From the NCBI GenBank assembly GCA_038244815.1, contig JBBRTB010000020.1, positions 20,456-84,455 on the forward strand: DNA of 64,000 nucleotides, given 5' to 3'. This document shows, one piece after another, positions 1-10,730 of the stretch. Each line of letters opens with the position of its first letter. Position 1 is the first letter of the stretch. The DNA is from DASVHS01 sp038244815 (GTDB lineage Bacteria > Acidobacteriota > Thermoanaerobaculia > Gp7-AA8). The notes under the pieces are model-generated. The model ran no database searches and was not told the DNA's origin. It saw nothing but the letters and a program-made list of their open reading frames with translations. The position numbers were made by a program, and so were the translations under genes.

Positions 1-1
1 C

Positions 2-1633
2 GTCCGGCAGATGCGCGCGGATGGGAGCCGGGAGAACGTTCCGGCAGAACTGCGGCTGCTGGCCCGCGATGTACGCGATACGGTCGAACATCTGCGGGTG
101 GAAACCCAGGCGGTTGGCGGGGCGGAGCGGCTTCGCGCCCTCGCCGGAGCGATCCCCAGCGGCGGCCTGGTGGTCATCGCCAATCGAGAACCATATGCGC
201 ACGAATATGGCGCCGACGGTGAGGTCATCGTCAAGCGGCCGGCCAGCGGTCTGGTCACCGGCATCGAACCGATTCTGCGCGCCTGCGGTGGAACGTGGAT
301 CGCGTACGGCGGCGGTTCGGCTGACCAGGCGAGTTCCGACCGCTCCGGAAAAGTGGCGGTGCCTCCGGAAGCGCCGGAGTACACGCTTCGCCGCCTGTGG
401 ATCGGAATGGACGACTACGAGCGGTATTACCTCGGATTCGCGAACGAGGGTCTCTGGCCGCTGTGCCACACCGCCTACACGCAGCCGGCGTTTCGTTCCG
501 CGGACTGGACCTCCTATCAGGCCGTCAACGAGACCTTTGCCCGCGCCGCCCTGGACGAGACCGCGAGCGACGCCATGCTCCTCATTCAGGATTACCACTT
601 CGCGCTCGTGCCGCGGATGGTCCGCGATGCTGCGCCGCACGTCGTCACCAGTCTGTTCTGGCACATTCCCTGGCCGAATTCCGAAGTGTTCGGGATCTGT
701 CCCTGGAAGGACGCGCTGCTCGAGGGAATGACCGGCGCCGACGTGGTCGGCTTCCATACGAAGCAGTACTGTCTGAACTTTCTCGACACGCTGCAGCGAT
801 ACCTGGAATGCCGCGTCGATCTGGAGGAGATGTCCGTCACCCATCGCGGCCACCGGACGCTGGTGCGCACCTATCCGATCAGCGTGGAGTGGCCGTACCC
901 GGCCGCGCCGCGGGAGGAAGGCGCGGCGGTGCGGCGGGCGCTGGGCATTCCGGTCGACGCTCACGTCAGCGTGGGAGTCGATCGCGCCGACTACACCAAG
1001 GGTCTGCTCGAGCGGGTGGCGGCCATCGAAGTGCTGCTGGAACAGAACCGGTCGCTCGCTGACAAGTACGTCTTCGTGCAACTGGCTTCGCCGACGCGCA
1101 CGCGCATTCGCCGGTACCAGCAGTTCACCGACGAGCTAAAGGAAGCGGTCGAGCGGGTGAACGCCCGCTTTGGCACGGACTCGTGGCAGCCGATCATTCT
1201 GCAGATGCGCACGTTCTCCCCCGAACAGGTGCGGGAGTACTACGCGATGGCCGACAGCGCATTGGTGACGCCGCTGCATGACGGGATGAACCTGGTGGCC
1301 AAGGAGTACGCCGCGTCGTGCGATGATTGCGATGGAGTTCTCGTGCTCAGCTCATTTGCCGGAGCGGCCAGGGAGCTCGAGGGCGCTCTGATCGTGAATC
1401 CATACGATACGCAGCAACTCGCGGACGCCATCCTACGGGCGGTGCGCATGCCGCTCGCCGAGCGCCGCTCGCGCATGCAGTCGATGCGCGCGCAGATCGC
1501 CGCCAGCTCGATTTACGACTGGTCGGAAAAGCTGCTGACGGACCTGCGTGACGTCAGGCAGAGCAGAAAGCGCTTCTGGCCGAAACGAAGCGCCTCGTCG
1601 GCGGGCTCACATACGGAGGTCATCGCTGGATGA
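2..1633 (+). CDS. otsA: Trehalose-6-phosphate synthase (GT20), 5' end beyond window
   Basis: Transfers glucose from a nucleotide sugar to glucose-6-phosphate in the cytoplasm, the first step of trehalose synthesis. Family motifs are visible: VIANREPY near residue 55 (the usual SNRLP region), FWHIPWPN (acceptor/donor site), GVDRADYTKG, and DGMNLVAKEY near the C-terminus. The frame is open to the first base, with V-R-Q codons before the ATG at 11, so the true start may lie upstream; about 50 residues precede the GT20 core. It overlaps the phosphatase gene by 4 bp (ATGA), so the pair is translationally coupled. Function is well supported; only the start is uncertain. Confidence 0.93.
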   Translation, partial: VRQMRADGSRENVPAELRLLARDVRDTVEHLRVETQAVGGAERLRALAGAIPSGGLVVIANREPYAHEYGADGEVIVKRPASGLVTGIEPILRACGGTWIAYGGGSADQASSDRSGKVAVPPEAPEYTLRRLWIGMDDYERYYLGFANEGLWPLCHTAYTQPAFRSADWTSYQAVNETFARAALDETASDAMLLIQDYHFALVPRMVRDAAPHVVTSLFWHIPWPNSEVFGICPWKDALLEGMTGADVVGFHTKQYCLNFLDTLQRYLECRVDLEEMSVTHRGHRTLVRTYPISVEWPYPAAPREEGAAVRRALGIPVDAHVSVGVDRADYTKGLLERVAAIEVLLEQNRSLADKYVFVQLASPTRTRIRRYQQFTDELKEAVERVNARFGTDSWQPIILQMRTFSPEQVREYYAMADSALVTPLHDGMNLVAKEYAASCDDCDGVLVLSSFAGAARELEGALIVNPYDTQQLADAILRAVRMPLAERRSRMQSMRAQIAASSIYDWSEKLLTDLRDVRQSRKRFWPKRSASSAGSHTEVIAG

Positions 1634-2334
1634 ATTCCGGCACGACTCTCCTGGCATTCGATTTCGACGGAACGCTGGCGCCGATCTGCGACGACCCGTC
1701 GGAGGTCCGGATTACGCGTGGGGCTGCCGCGCTGATCGGTGAGGCGGCGCACACGCGCGGCCTGGCGGTGGCGGTCATCTCCGGGCGCGATGCAGACGAT
1801 CTCACCGCCCGTGTCGGTGAGCCCGGCGCATACATCGTGGCGTCGCACGGACTGGAGATCCGTGGGCCGGGCGGTGTCGTCATTCGCGATACACCGCCCA
1901 TGGACGTTCCGATGGATCCATCACTCAGCAATGAGATCCGCGCCAGCGGGTTGCGGCTCGAATCGAAGAAACACGGCATCGCCCTGCATTGGCGTGGTGT
2001 GCCGTACGAGGCCATCGCTCCTGTCGCCGATTCCTTCCGTGACTGGGCCCGTCGCAACGAGCTCGAGGTCATCGAAGGCCGTTGCGTCGTGGAGGCACGC
2101 TGCCGAGGCGGCGGCAAAGAGGAGGCGCTGCGTTGGCTGGCCCGGGCCGTGGCCGCCAGGCAGGTGATCTACGCCGGCGACGATCTCACCGATTTCGGGG
2201 CCCTGCGGTTCGCGTCCGAACATGGCCGGGGACTGTTCATGAAGAGCGCCGAACGCGTTCCGCCGGAAGGCGTTACGGTCGTCGAGTCGTTCCACGAGCT
2301 CATCCATTTGATTCGCGAGGAAGTGCTGGTCTGA
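1630..2334 (+). CDS. otsB: Trehalose-6-phosphate phosphatase (HAD superfamily)
   Basis: Removes phosphate from trehalose-6-phosphate to give trehalose. HAD motif I is FDFDGTLAP (residues 10-18, nucleophile and acid aspartates), motif II lies around VISGRDADD, and motif IV is AGDDLTDFGAL near residue 180. The length of 234 residues is usual for the single-domain enzyme. The start codon overlaps the otsA stop, so the two steps of the pathway are made together. No stress-response promoter can be seen because the operon start is outside the window. Confidence 0.93.
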   Translation: MNSGTTLLAFDFDGTLAPICDDPSEVRITRGAAALIGEAAHTRGLAVAVISGRDADDLTARVGEPGAYIVASHGLEIRGPGGVVIRDTPPMDVPMDPSLSNEIRASGLRLESKKHGIALHWRGVPYEAIAPVADSFRDWARRNELEVIEGRCVVEARCRGGGKEEALRWLARAVAARQVIYAGDDLTDFGALRFASEHGRGLFMKSAERVPPEGVTVVESFHELIHLIREEVLV

Positions 2335-2356
2335 CCCGCGTTGTTGTCAATCGACG

Positions 2357-3751
2357 GTGAACATGAGACTTCCGTCCGGGTGGGGGGGCAGATTCTTCAT
2401 GACGTGGCCGGTCGCAGCGGCCGCGCTGGCTGGACTCCTTCTTCTCATCTACATGTCGGTCTCCTCGACCTCGCATAAAGCCGAGGAGATCTACGCGCAA
2501 CTCGATGCCTCGAATTCGCACTACCGGAACGTCGACACCAAGCTGCGCCGTCTCCGCTCCGATCTTCACCTGTCGGGTATCTACATCAGGGATTACCTGC
2601 TGGACACCGACAGCGAGGAGGGGCCGGAGTACCGGCAGCACCTCAAGGAGCTCCGGCACAGCCATACCGTGACCGTCAACGAGTTGCGGGCGCTCCTGCC
2701 TCGTGACGCCGCGGCACGCGTCGACAACCTGGAGACCCGGCTCGACGATTACTGGCAGGCCTTCGATCCGCTGTTTGCCTGGACGCCGTACGAGAAGATT
2801 GCGCGGAGCGCAAGGTTTCTGCGGAGGGAAGTGCTGCCGCGCCGCGAGGCGGTGTTGACGATCACGAACGAGATCGAGCAGCTCAACAACGCCAATCTCG
2901 CTGCGCAGCGTGCCGAGGTCACGCGGCGGCTGTCGCTGTTCCGCGACGACCTCACCCGCAGCCTCTGGCACACGCTGCTGCTGGGATTCGTGGTGGCGGG
3001 CGTGGCCGTTTTCCGGCTGCGGGCGTTGGAGAGGCGATCCAACGAGCAGCGCACGCACGCCGAACAGGCCGAGCAGGAGATGCGACTCCTTTCCCAGCAG
3101 CTCGTGGCGGCGCAGGAGGAAGAGCGAAAGAAGCTCACTCGCGAGCTTCACGATCACGTCGGCCAGATGCTCACGGCGCTGAGGATGGAAATCGGCCGGG
3201 CCCACCGCGCACGCGGCGTCTCGGACGTGCAACTGGCTCAGGCCATCAGCGAGGCAAAACACCTGCTGGACACGATTCTCCGCTCCGTCCGCGATCTGGT
3301 GATGGGTCTTCGCCCGAGCATGCTCGACGACTTCGGCCTGGAGCCGGCGCTGGAGTGGCACGTGCGCGACTTCCGGCGAAGGTACAGCGTGCCGGTGGAG
3401 CTGACCGTGACCGGAGAGCTCGACTCGCTTCCCGATCAGTATCGAACGTGCGTCTACCGGATCGTCCAGGAGGCGCTGACCAATTGCGCGCGTCATGCCC
3501 GCGCCACCCGCGCGGAAATCTCGGTCCGTCACGAGGCCAACACGCTCGACCTCGTCGTGGCGGACGACGGGATCGGCATCGATCGGGGACGATCTCGCGG
3601 TGTGGGGCTTCTCGGAATCGAGGAGCGGGTCCGCGAGCTCCACGGCACCTTTCATGTTCAACGACGGCAACCACGCGGAACCGAGCTCCACGTGACGTTG
3701 CCGGTTACCATACCGATCGAGGAGGCTTCCATTGCGAGTGCTGTTGGCTGA
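2357..3751 (+). CDS. Membrane histidine kinase, NarL/DegS-type (HisKA_3)
   Basis: Sensor kinase of 464 residues. Transmembrane segments lie at about residues 15-35 and 203-222 and enclose a helical extracytoplasmic sensor of CHASE3/four-helix type. A coiled linker leads to the HisKA_3 dimerisation box with ELHDHVGQ (phospho-accepting His near 264). A small HATPase_c domain follows with a DDGIGID G-box (near 400) and a GLLGIEERV lid. The start is GTG 2357, with an ATG two codons later. The 3' end overlaps the response-regulator gene by 20 bp, so they form a cognate pair. The stimulus cannot be read from sequence. Confidence 0.9.
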   Translation: MNMRLPSGWGGRFFMTWPVAAAALAGLLLLIYMSVSSTSHKAEEIYAQLDASNSHYRNVDTKLRRLRSDLHLSGIYIRDYLLDTDSEEGPEYRQHLKELRHSHTVTVNELRALLPRDAAARVDNLETRLDDYWQAFDPLFAWTPYEKIARSARFLRREVLPRREAVLTITNEIEQLNNANLAAQRAEVTRRLSLFRDDLTRSLWHTLLLGFVVAGVAVFRLRALERRSNEQRTHAEQAEQEMRLLSQQLVAAQEEERKKLTRELHDHVGQMLTALRMEIGRAHRARGVSDVQLAQAISEAKHLLDTILRSVRDLVMGLRPSMLDDFGLEPALEWHVRDFRRRYSVPVELTVTGELDSLPDQYRTCVYRIVQEALTNCARHARATRAEISVRHEANTLDLVVADDGIGIDRGRSRGVGLLGIEERVRELHGTFHVQRRQPRGTELHVTLPVTIPIEEASIASAVG

Positions 3752-4373
3752 TGACCATTCCATCGTGCGCCGGGGCATGCGATCGCTGCTCGAGACCGAT
3801 GCGTCCGTGGAGGTCGTGGCCGAGGCCGCGGACGGGTTGGAAGCGCTGCGTCTTTGCGAGGAGCACCACCCCGATCTACTCATCCTCGATGTGGCCATGC
3901 CCAAGCTCAACGGCATCGAAGTGGCGGCCCGGTCGCAGAAGATGCAGCCACCGCCGCGGGCCATCATGCTGAGCATGCACGTGGACGAGTCGTATGTGAT
4001 GCGCTCGATCGACGCCGGCGCGCGCGCGTACCTCCTCAAAGACGCGACGGACGAAGATCTTCTGCCGGCCATTCAAGCCGTGGCGGCGGGCAAGTCGTTC
4101 TTCAGTCCCGCGGTCAGCAGGCTTCTGGCGGAGGAGTACATTCACGAGCTCAAGGAGCGAGGGCTCACGGACTCCTACGAGTTGCTCACCGACCGGGAGA
4201 AAGAAGTGCTGCAGCTCCTGGCCGAAGGGCGTTCGAACAAGGAAGTGGCTACGCTGCTCGATATCGGTCTGTCGACCGTGGAAACGCATCGCGCCAACCT
4301 CATGCAGAAGCTCGATCTGCACAGCACCGCCGAGATCGTGCTCTACGCCGTGCGCAAGCGCCTCATCGTGTAA
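3732..4373 (+). CDS. NarL/FixJ-type response regulator, REC + LuxR HTH
   Basis: Receiver domain at residues 1-120, with an acidic pair in LLADDHSIV, the phospho-acceptor Asp in LILDVAMP near residue 53 and Lys in YLLKDAT. A LuxR-type helix-turn-helix follows (LTDREKEVLQLLAEG, then DIGLSTVETHRANLMQKL). The start is TTG 3732 with GGAGG at 3721-3725 at good spacing; an earlier start is not needed. It overlaps the 3' end of the kinase gene that should phosphorylate it. Targets are unknown, and the gene is not obviously tied to the flanking trehalose genes. Confidence 0.92.
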   Translation: MRVLLADDHSIVRRGMRSLLETDASVEVVAEAADGLEALRLCEEHHPDLLILDVAMPKLNGIEVAARSQKMQPPPRAIMLSMHVDESYVMRSIDAGARAYLLKDATDEDLLPAIQAVAAGKSFFSPAVSRLLAEEYIHELKERGLTDSYELLTDREKEVLQLLAEGRSNKEVATLLDIGLSTVETHRANLMQKLDLHSTAEIVLYAVRKRLIV

Positions 4374-4465
4374 ACATTCCTCATCATTCCTCGCTTCGCC
4401 CGGAATGACCGCTTGCATAATTCCCTGCTTCGGTTCACATTCTCCGGCGGTTACGGAGGTCATCA

Positions 4466-5041
4466 TTGCGCAAGGCAGGCGTTCTTCTATTGATCGCGCT
4501 TTCTCTGGCCAGTCCGGCCGCATTCGGGCAGGAGAAGAAAATGGAAGCGGAACCGCTCAAGATCAAGGTCGGCGATGTCGCGCCGGATTTCACGCTGCTC
4601 GCGTACGACGGGCAGGGCGTCAAGCCGGTGTCGCTGCATGATTTCAGAGGGAAGAAGCAGGTGGCACTGGCGTTCTTCGTCTTCGCATTCACCGGAGGCT
4701 GAACGCAGGAGATGAAAGCCTTCCAGGCCAGCCTCGGCAAACTGGAAGGCGCAGACACCCAGGTCCTGGGTGTGAGCGTAGACAGCCCCTTCGCAAATCA
4801 CGCGTTCGCCATGCAGAACGGCATCACCTTCCCGTTGCTTGGCGACATGGATGCGAAAGCGATCAAGGAATACGGACTGGAGAAGGATTACCACATCGGC
4901 GGCGCGACGATTCTCTCAGCGCGCCGGGCCACGTTCCTCATCGACAAGGAAGGCAAGGTCGTGGAAGAGCAGGTCGACAACGATGCCGTCGATCCGACGA
5001 AGATCGTAGACGCCTGTCAACTGAAACGGCCCTCAAAGTAG
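4466..5041 (+). CDS. Peroxiredoxin-like selenoprotein, Sec79 encoded by UGA at 4700-4702
   Basis: Predicted exported thiol peroxidase of the AhpC/TSA/redoxin fold, 191 residues if UGA 4700-4702 is read as selenocysteine. The frame runs unbroken across the UGA: residues before it give a signal peptide (about 1-22, ending AFGQ) and the VGDVAPDFTL strand; those after give TQEMKAF, LGVSVDSPF, FPLLGD and TFLIDKEGKV. The UGA falls in FTGG-U-TQE, the position of the peroxidatic Cys in the T-x-x-C motif; clostridial PrxU uses Sec there. A single Cys near the C-terminus (VDACQL) could resolve it. Start is TTG 4466 with GGAGG at 4455-4459. Conventional callers would split it into two genes, 4466-4702 and 4712-5041. 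Confidence 0.85.
4718..4750 (+). promoter_or_regulatory. Candidate SECIS hairpin of the peroxiredoxin selenoprotein
   Basis: A 9-bp perfect stem (GCCTTCCAG at 4718-4726 with CTGGAAGGC at 4742-4750) starts 15 nt after the in-frame UGA. The 15-nt loop can form a short inner GCC/GGC pairing. Position and strength fit a bacterial SECIS recognised by SelB. The apical loop does not show the GU seen in the other three hairpins, so this is the least canonical of the set. Confidence 0.6.
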
Positions 5042-5053
5042 AGACGATCGGTT

Positions 5054-5749
5054 TCAGGACGTCTTGCCCTGCAGTCGGCGGAGCGCGGCCTGCTTGAGCG
5101 CGGTATTTATCCCCGTTCGCGCGATCGTCCGCACCTCGGAGTCGGGGAGGGTGGGAAGAATGCGCAACGCCGTGGCCTGAGGTGTCTTCGGGTTGTTGAC
5201 CAGGGCCAGGCGGACCTCGAGGCTGGCCATCCACGTTCCGGTCTTCGAGATGACGTCCGCGATCTGGTAGTTGAGGAACGTCGACTTGGCGACGCGCACG
5301 ACTTCATCGATGGTGAGCCGCGGGTTGCGCAGGACGGAGAGCAGGACGCGCGGGTCGTTGTCCTGAACGAGCACGGCGCGCTCGGTCCGGTCTGCCCTCG
5401 CCGCCAGCATCAGCTTGTCCATTTGCGACTTCTGGCGTACGCGGTCCCAGGAGGTTTTCTGGTCGGTCTGTTCTTTCGGTAGCAGGCGATCGAGAATCGC
5501 GACGGGATCCACGTCAACGGCCACGGCCAGTCCGTCGGACAACTGGGCCACGACGGTCGCTTTCACGGGGAGCTCCGCCCCCGATGGCCCTCGCAGCGTC
5601 ACGGTGAGGCTCGTGTTCGGCGCCACCGTCTCGCTCGTGGGCAGCCGGAGTCCGCCCATGGAGAGATTGGCGCTGTGCTCGTCGCGAAGCTCCTGCTCGC
5701 TTTCGAACTCCGCGCGGAACGCTCCATCCCCGGTGCGTTTGACGATCAT
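5054..5749 (-). CDS. PilZ-like domain protein with C-terminal helical repeats
   Basis: Protein of 231 residues. The N-terminal half (about 1-100) resembles a PilZ beta-barrel, with HSANLSMGGLRLP matching the PilZ D/N-x-S-x-G-G motif. The C-terminal half is alpha-helical and repeat-like, with recurring NDPRVLLSVLRNPRLT and VNNPKTPQATALRIL segments. This combination is common in proteins of Acidobacteria and Myxobacteria. It may bind cyclic di-GMP or a partner protein, but the arginine-rich binding motif is not clear, so ligand binding is uncertain. It is convergent with the peroxiredoxin gene and not part of an obvious operon. Confidence 0.7.
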   Translation of the reverse strand: MIVKRTGDGAFRAEFESEQELRDEHSANLSMGGLRLPTSETVAPNTSLTVTLRGPSGAELPVKATVVAQLSDGLAVAVDVDPVAILDRLLPKEQTDQKTSWDRVRQKSQMDKLMLAARADRTERAVLVQDNDPRVLLSVLRNPRLTIDEVVRVAKSTFLNYQIADVISKTGTWMASLEVRLALVNNPKTPQATALRILPTLPDSEVRTIARTGINTALKQAALRRLQGKTS

Positions 5750-5965
5750 CGGCTGGGATCACTCTACGCCGCTCCCGCTGCTGTGTCCGCATGACATTCT
5801 TCAGGCATCAGCGTATGGTGAGACTGCCTCGAGGACCTTCCTCGGCCTTCAGTTCGTCTGAACTAAGTCAGATCCTCTGAATCCTTCCTCTTAGCCAAAC
5901 GATCCTTTCCGGCGAGACCGCGTGACATTGCGTCGCGTTTTCTGACCCGCGAGGGAGGAGTGTCG

Positions 5966-6382
5966 ATGTCCTCGTTGTGGTTCCTCATCCCGGCGGTGGC
6001 GGTGGTGTTTCTGGCCGTCAGCCTCTTCCGGCAGTTCGCAACGGACCGTTTCGATGCATTCACGGAGCGGCTGCGCGGTTCATCGCGTCTGGTCAGTCGC
6101 GCGGAGCTCGTGGACGGCAACCGCCACATCAACGTGGCCCTGGCTCTCACCGACTCCTCGGTGATCTATGAGAGTGCCAACGGTCAGTCGTCCGTCGACC
6201 GGCAGTGGATCCAGGAGGTCGAGTACGAGAGCGAGTTGTCGACCGGACAGATGGTGTCCGGCGGAAAAGTACTGAGGTTGCGCTGCTTCAGCAACACGTT
6301 CGAATTCGTGTTGCGGTCCGCCGCGGCCCGGGAGTGGGAGCAGGTTCTTCCCGCGCACAGGATCCTGAGCGCTCAAGCGTAG
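5966..6382 (+). CDS. Hypothetical membrane-anchored protein
   Basis: Product of 138 residues with one N-terminal transmembrane helix (about residues 4-22) and a soluble remainder predicted beta-rich (INVALALTDSSVIYES, KVLRLRCFSNTFEFVL). No known family is recognised. ATG 5966 is preferred over GTG 5960 because GAGGGAGG lies just upstream. It is followed after 18 bp by the GlsB-like gene on the same strand, so the two may be cotranscribed. The 216 bp upstream hold no RNA gene or clear promoter. Confidence 0.65.
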   Translation: MSSLWFLIPAVAVVFLAVSLFRQFATDRFDAFTERLRGSSRLVSRAELVDGNRHINVALALTDSSVIYESANGQSSVDRQWIQEVEYESELSTGQMVSGGKVLRLRCFSNTFEFVLRSAAAREWEQVLPAHRILSAQA

Positions 6383-6400
6383 TTCTAAAGGAGAGAAAGC

Positions 6401-6682
6401 ATGTCTTATCTATTGATCGTTGTGATCGGTACCGTCGCCGGGTGGGTTGGCGGGCAGTTTCTGAAGGGGAATGAAGAGGGAATCATGATCGACCTGATCG
6501 CCGGTGCGGTCGGCGCGGTCGTGGTCGTCCTCATCGCGCGCGCGGTCGGTTCGGCGGCGATGAGCGGATACACGATCAGCACGGTTCTGGCGATCGCCGG
6601 CGCCTTCGGTTCCCTCTACGCCACGCGCCGTTTCATGAAAGCGCGACTCGTTCCGGCGCCCCGCCCCCGCCGCCGGATGTAA
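6401..6682 (+). CDS. GlsB/YeaQ/YmgE-family (transglycosylase-associated) membrane protein
   Basis: Small integral membrane protein of 93 residues with three hydrophobic, glycine-rich helices (IVVIGTVAGWVGG, IDLIAGAVGAVVVVLIARA, STVLAIAGAFGSL) and an arginine-rich tail. This is the typical layout of the GlsB/YeaQ/YmgE family, which is often stress-induced and of unknown biochemical role. AAAGGAGAG precedes the start. It sits between a membrane-anchored hypothetical protein and a zinc-ribbon protein on the same strand. Confidence 0.75.
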   Translation: MSYLLIVVIGTVAGWVGGQFLKGNEEGIMIDLIAGAVGAVVVVLIARAVGSAAMSGYTISTVLAIAGAFGSLYATRRFMKARLVPAPRPRRRM

Positions 6683-6686
6683 CCCT

Positions 6687-6947
6687 ATGGACAGGCAGGT
6701 CGTTCGGGAGACCGCGGGGCGAGTGCTGCGCAGCGACGATCTCGCCGGCAGCGAGCGGGAGCAAGCGGCGGCGTTCCTCCGCGAGAACCCCGCCCTCGGC
6801 AATCCGCACATGGTGCGATGCTCGTGGTGCCACGTGACGACGATGCTCTTTCGCGACGAGGATCTGGGTGGCTTCACGCGAACGCGGCACGGGTGGCGCT
6901 GCACGAACTGCGACGAGCATGCGGCCAGCCAGGAGGTCAGATTCTGA
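6687..6947 (+). CDS. Small zinc-ribbon-like hypothetical protein
   Basis: Product of 86 residues with two CxxC pairs, CSWC (near residue 45) and CTNC (near residue 73), spaced as in a zinc ribbon, and a short helical N-terminus. No enzymatic motif is present. It begins 4 bp after the preceding stop and is probably cotranscribed. The function is not recognised; a regulatory or structural zinc-binding role is only a guess. Confidence 0.6.
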   Translation: MDRQVVRETAGRVLRSDDLAGSEREQAAAFLRENPALGNPHMVRCSWCHVTTMLFRDEDLGGFTRTRHGWRCTNCDEHAASQEVRF

Positions 6948-7005
6948 CGGGAGCTCCGAGCCTGTGGAGACGGGAGACCACTTCTCCACGAGAAGCCGGA
7001 TCGCG

Positions 7006-9069
<2,064 letters not shown>

Positions 9070-9386
9070 TCACTGTTGCGTGCCACGCAAACAATGAGCA
9101 CGGCCTGGTAAGAGCCTGACCCTTTGCCGTGGTTCATCGATTCCCGGACCGAAAGCATCGCATCGGAGCTGTTGAACGCATCGACGGGCGTGATCCCGCA
9201 CCGCAGAACTATCAGTCCTGATTGAACTTCCGCTGGTGTTTCGGGGATGGTGAGCGACCACATGACCTGGACCTCCGGTGCGGGCTGGACGACCCTCACC
9301 TGGGCCGAATGCTACTCATGGAGGAGGCAGGAATCTGTTCAATAAGAGACGTTTTCAACAGATCGGCCCAGTGCTATCGTATTGCC
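9070..9386. other. Intergenic region between divergent kinase and Crp/Fnr genes
   Basis: About 317 bp without a supported gene. Short frames exist on both strands but show no family resemblance or ribosome binding site. The stretch probably holds the divergent promoters of the kinase and the Crp/Fnr regulator; no convincing -35/-10 pair was found. Confidence 0.5.
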
Positions 9387-10067
9387 GTGGCAGCTACTGT
9401 ATCGAGGCGCTTAGCTAACAAGCGAAACCCGGCGTTCGATCTCAAGGCCTTCCTCGAGGACGCCGGACTGGGCAGAACGATCGTCGACTTCAAGAAGAAC
9501 GACATTCTGTTCTCCCAGGGCGATGCCGCGGACACCATTTTCTATGTCACCAAGGGCAACGTGAGGCTCACCGTCGTCTCCCAGACCGGCAAGGAAGCGA
9601 CCGTGGCCCTGCTGGAAACCGGGGACTTCGTCGGGGAATCCTGTGTCGCCGTGGCCGAGCGCCTGCGCGTGGTCACCGCCACCGCGCTCACCCGGTGCAC
9701 GCTGATGCGCATCGAGAAGAAAGAGATGGTCCGCGTGATTCGTGAGGAGCACGCCTTTGCCGATGTCTTTGTCTCTTTCCTTCTGGCCCGGAACGCACGC
9801 ATCCAGGCCGACCTCGTCGATCAGCTCTTCAACTCCAGCGAGAAACGGCTGGCGCGCATCCTGTTGCTGCTCGCCCACTTCGGGAAGGAAGGCGAGCCGG
9901 AAACCGTGGTTCCGAAGATCAGCCAGGAAGTGCTCGCCGAAATGATCGGCACGACGCGGTCGCGCGTGAATTTCTTCATGAACCGATTTCGAAAACTGGG
10001 GTTCATCGATTACAACGGCGGTCTGGAAGTGCATAGCTCGCTCCTCAACGTGATCCTTCACGACTGA
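9387..10067 (+). CDS. Crp/Fnr-family transcription regulator
   Basis: Regulator of 226 residues: cyclic-nucleotide-binding-like beta-barrel (about 25-140, with ILFSQGDAADTIFYVTKGNVRL and ETGDFVGESC), a long dimerisation helix, and a winged HTH (ISQEVLAEMIGTTRSRVNFFMNRFRKLGFI). No cysteine cluster like that of Fnr is present, so oxygen sensing through Fe-S is unlikely. GTG 9387 is chosen because homology-like sequence begins at RRLANKRNPAFD; the frame is open further upstream. Effector and targets are unknown. Confidence 0.85.
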   Translation: MAATVSRRLANKRNPAFDLKAFLEDAGLGRTIVDFKKNDILFSQGDAADTIFYVTKGNVRLTVVSQTGKEATVALLETGDFVGESCVAVAERLRVVTATALTRCTLMRIEKKEMVRVIREEHAFADVFVSFLLARNARIQADLVDQLFNSSEKRLARILLLLAHFGKEGEPETVVPKISQEVLAEMIGTTRSRVNFFMNRFRKLGFIDYNGGLEVHSSLLNVILHD

Positions 10068-10158
10068 CAGTTCGGTTGCCGGCTGAGACCGCGAAGCCGG
10101 CGTCTCCTTTTGCACAGACTCCGCGGCCGGATACGGCTATGGTTCGGAATGACCCACC

Positions 10159-10641
10159 ATGCCCCGCCGCGCGCTAATCCTGATCGGCCTTCTGTTGTCC
10201 TCTACTGCCTTCGCGCAGTCCGAGGCGATCAATCTGACTGTTCTGTTTCGAGCCGGCGGGATCGACGTCGAAAACCTGGTGGTCTACAGAGTCAGCGACA
10301 TCGTCCTGATCCGCGGCAGGACCTCCGATATCGTGATGGCCGCCCAGGCCGGTCGTTTTGCGAAGAGCCTTGGCTATGAGCGCGTAGCGAACCTGATCGA
10401 GATCGTACCGGGCCTCGCCGACAGCGCCATCGAACGCCATGGCGCCCGCGAGCTGGACATGGCCAGCGAACTGGAAGGCTGCGATTTTCAGATCCGGTCC
10501 ATCGCCGGCGTGGTCTCGCTCACGGGCCACGTCCGCCAGGACATCCAGGGAGACCGCGCCGTGGCCATTCTCCGCAGGATCGACGGGGTCAAGAGCGTGC
10601 ATACGGAGCTCGCTCCGGTGAAGCCGGCCGCGACTCCATAA
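10159..10641 (+). CDS. Exported BON-domain protein
   Basis: Product of 160 residues with a signal peptide (residues 1-20, ending AFAQ) and a BON-type domain in the C-terminal half (IRSIAGVVSLTGHV, then AVAILRRIDGVKSVHTEL). BON domains bind membranes or the cell envelope. The first half (VENLVVYRVSDIVLIRGRT) may be a second, diverged BON copy. It stands alone upstream of the decayed cassette. Its role is probably in the periplasm or envelope. Confidence 0.75.
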   Translation: MPRRALILIGLLLSSTAFAQSEAINLTVLFRAGGIDVENLVVYRVSDIVLIRGRTSDIVMAAQAGRFAKSLGYERVANLIEIVPGLADSAIERHGARELDMASELEGCDFQIRSIAGVVSLTGHVRQDIQGDRAVAILRRIDGVKSVHTELAPVKPAATP

Positions 10642-10653
10642 GCCGTAGCCCGC

Positions 10654-10670
10654 CAGGCCCGGCGATCTCG
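10654..10670 (+). repeat. 17-bp direct repeat, left copy
   Basis: CAGGCCCGGCGATCTCG, identical to 11454-11470 exactly 800 bp away. The pair brackets a degenerate nucleotidyltransferase-like gene and its small partner. The bases flanking the copies differ, so identity stops sharply at 17 bp. This is compatible with a target-site or attachment-site duplication left by integration. Confidence 0.7.
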
Positions 10671-10691
10671 GGCAGGGGATCGGCTTGAAGT

Positions 10692-10720
10692 GATATCGAA
10701 GACACATGCACTTCGGTATC
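10692..10720 (+). promoter_or_regulatory. Hairpin upstream of the decayed cassette gene
   Basis: GATATCGAAG (10692-10701) pairs with CTTCGGTATC (10711-10720) over 10 bp with one G.T wobble, enclosing a 9-nt loop. It lies 10 bp before the probable start of the pseudogene. It could be an operator of a self-regulated toxin-antitoxin-like unit or a transcript hairpin; no T-run follows. Confidence 0.45.
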
Positions 10721-10730
10721 CTGCTGCGCC

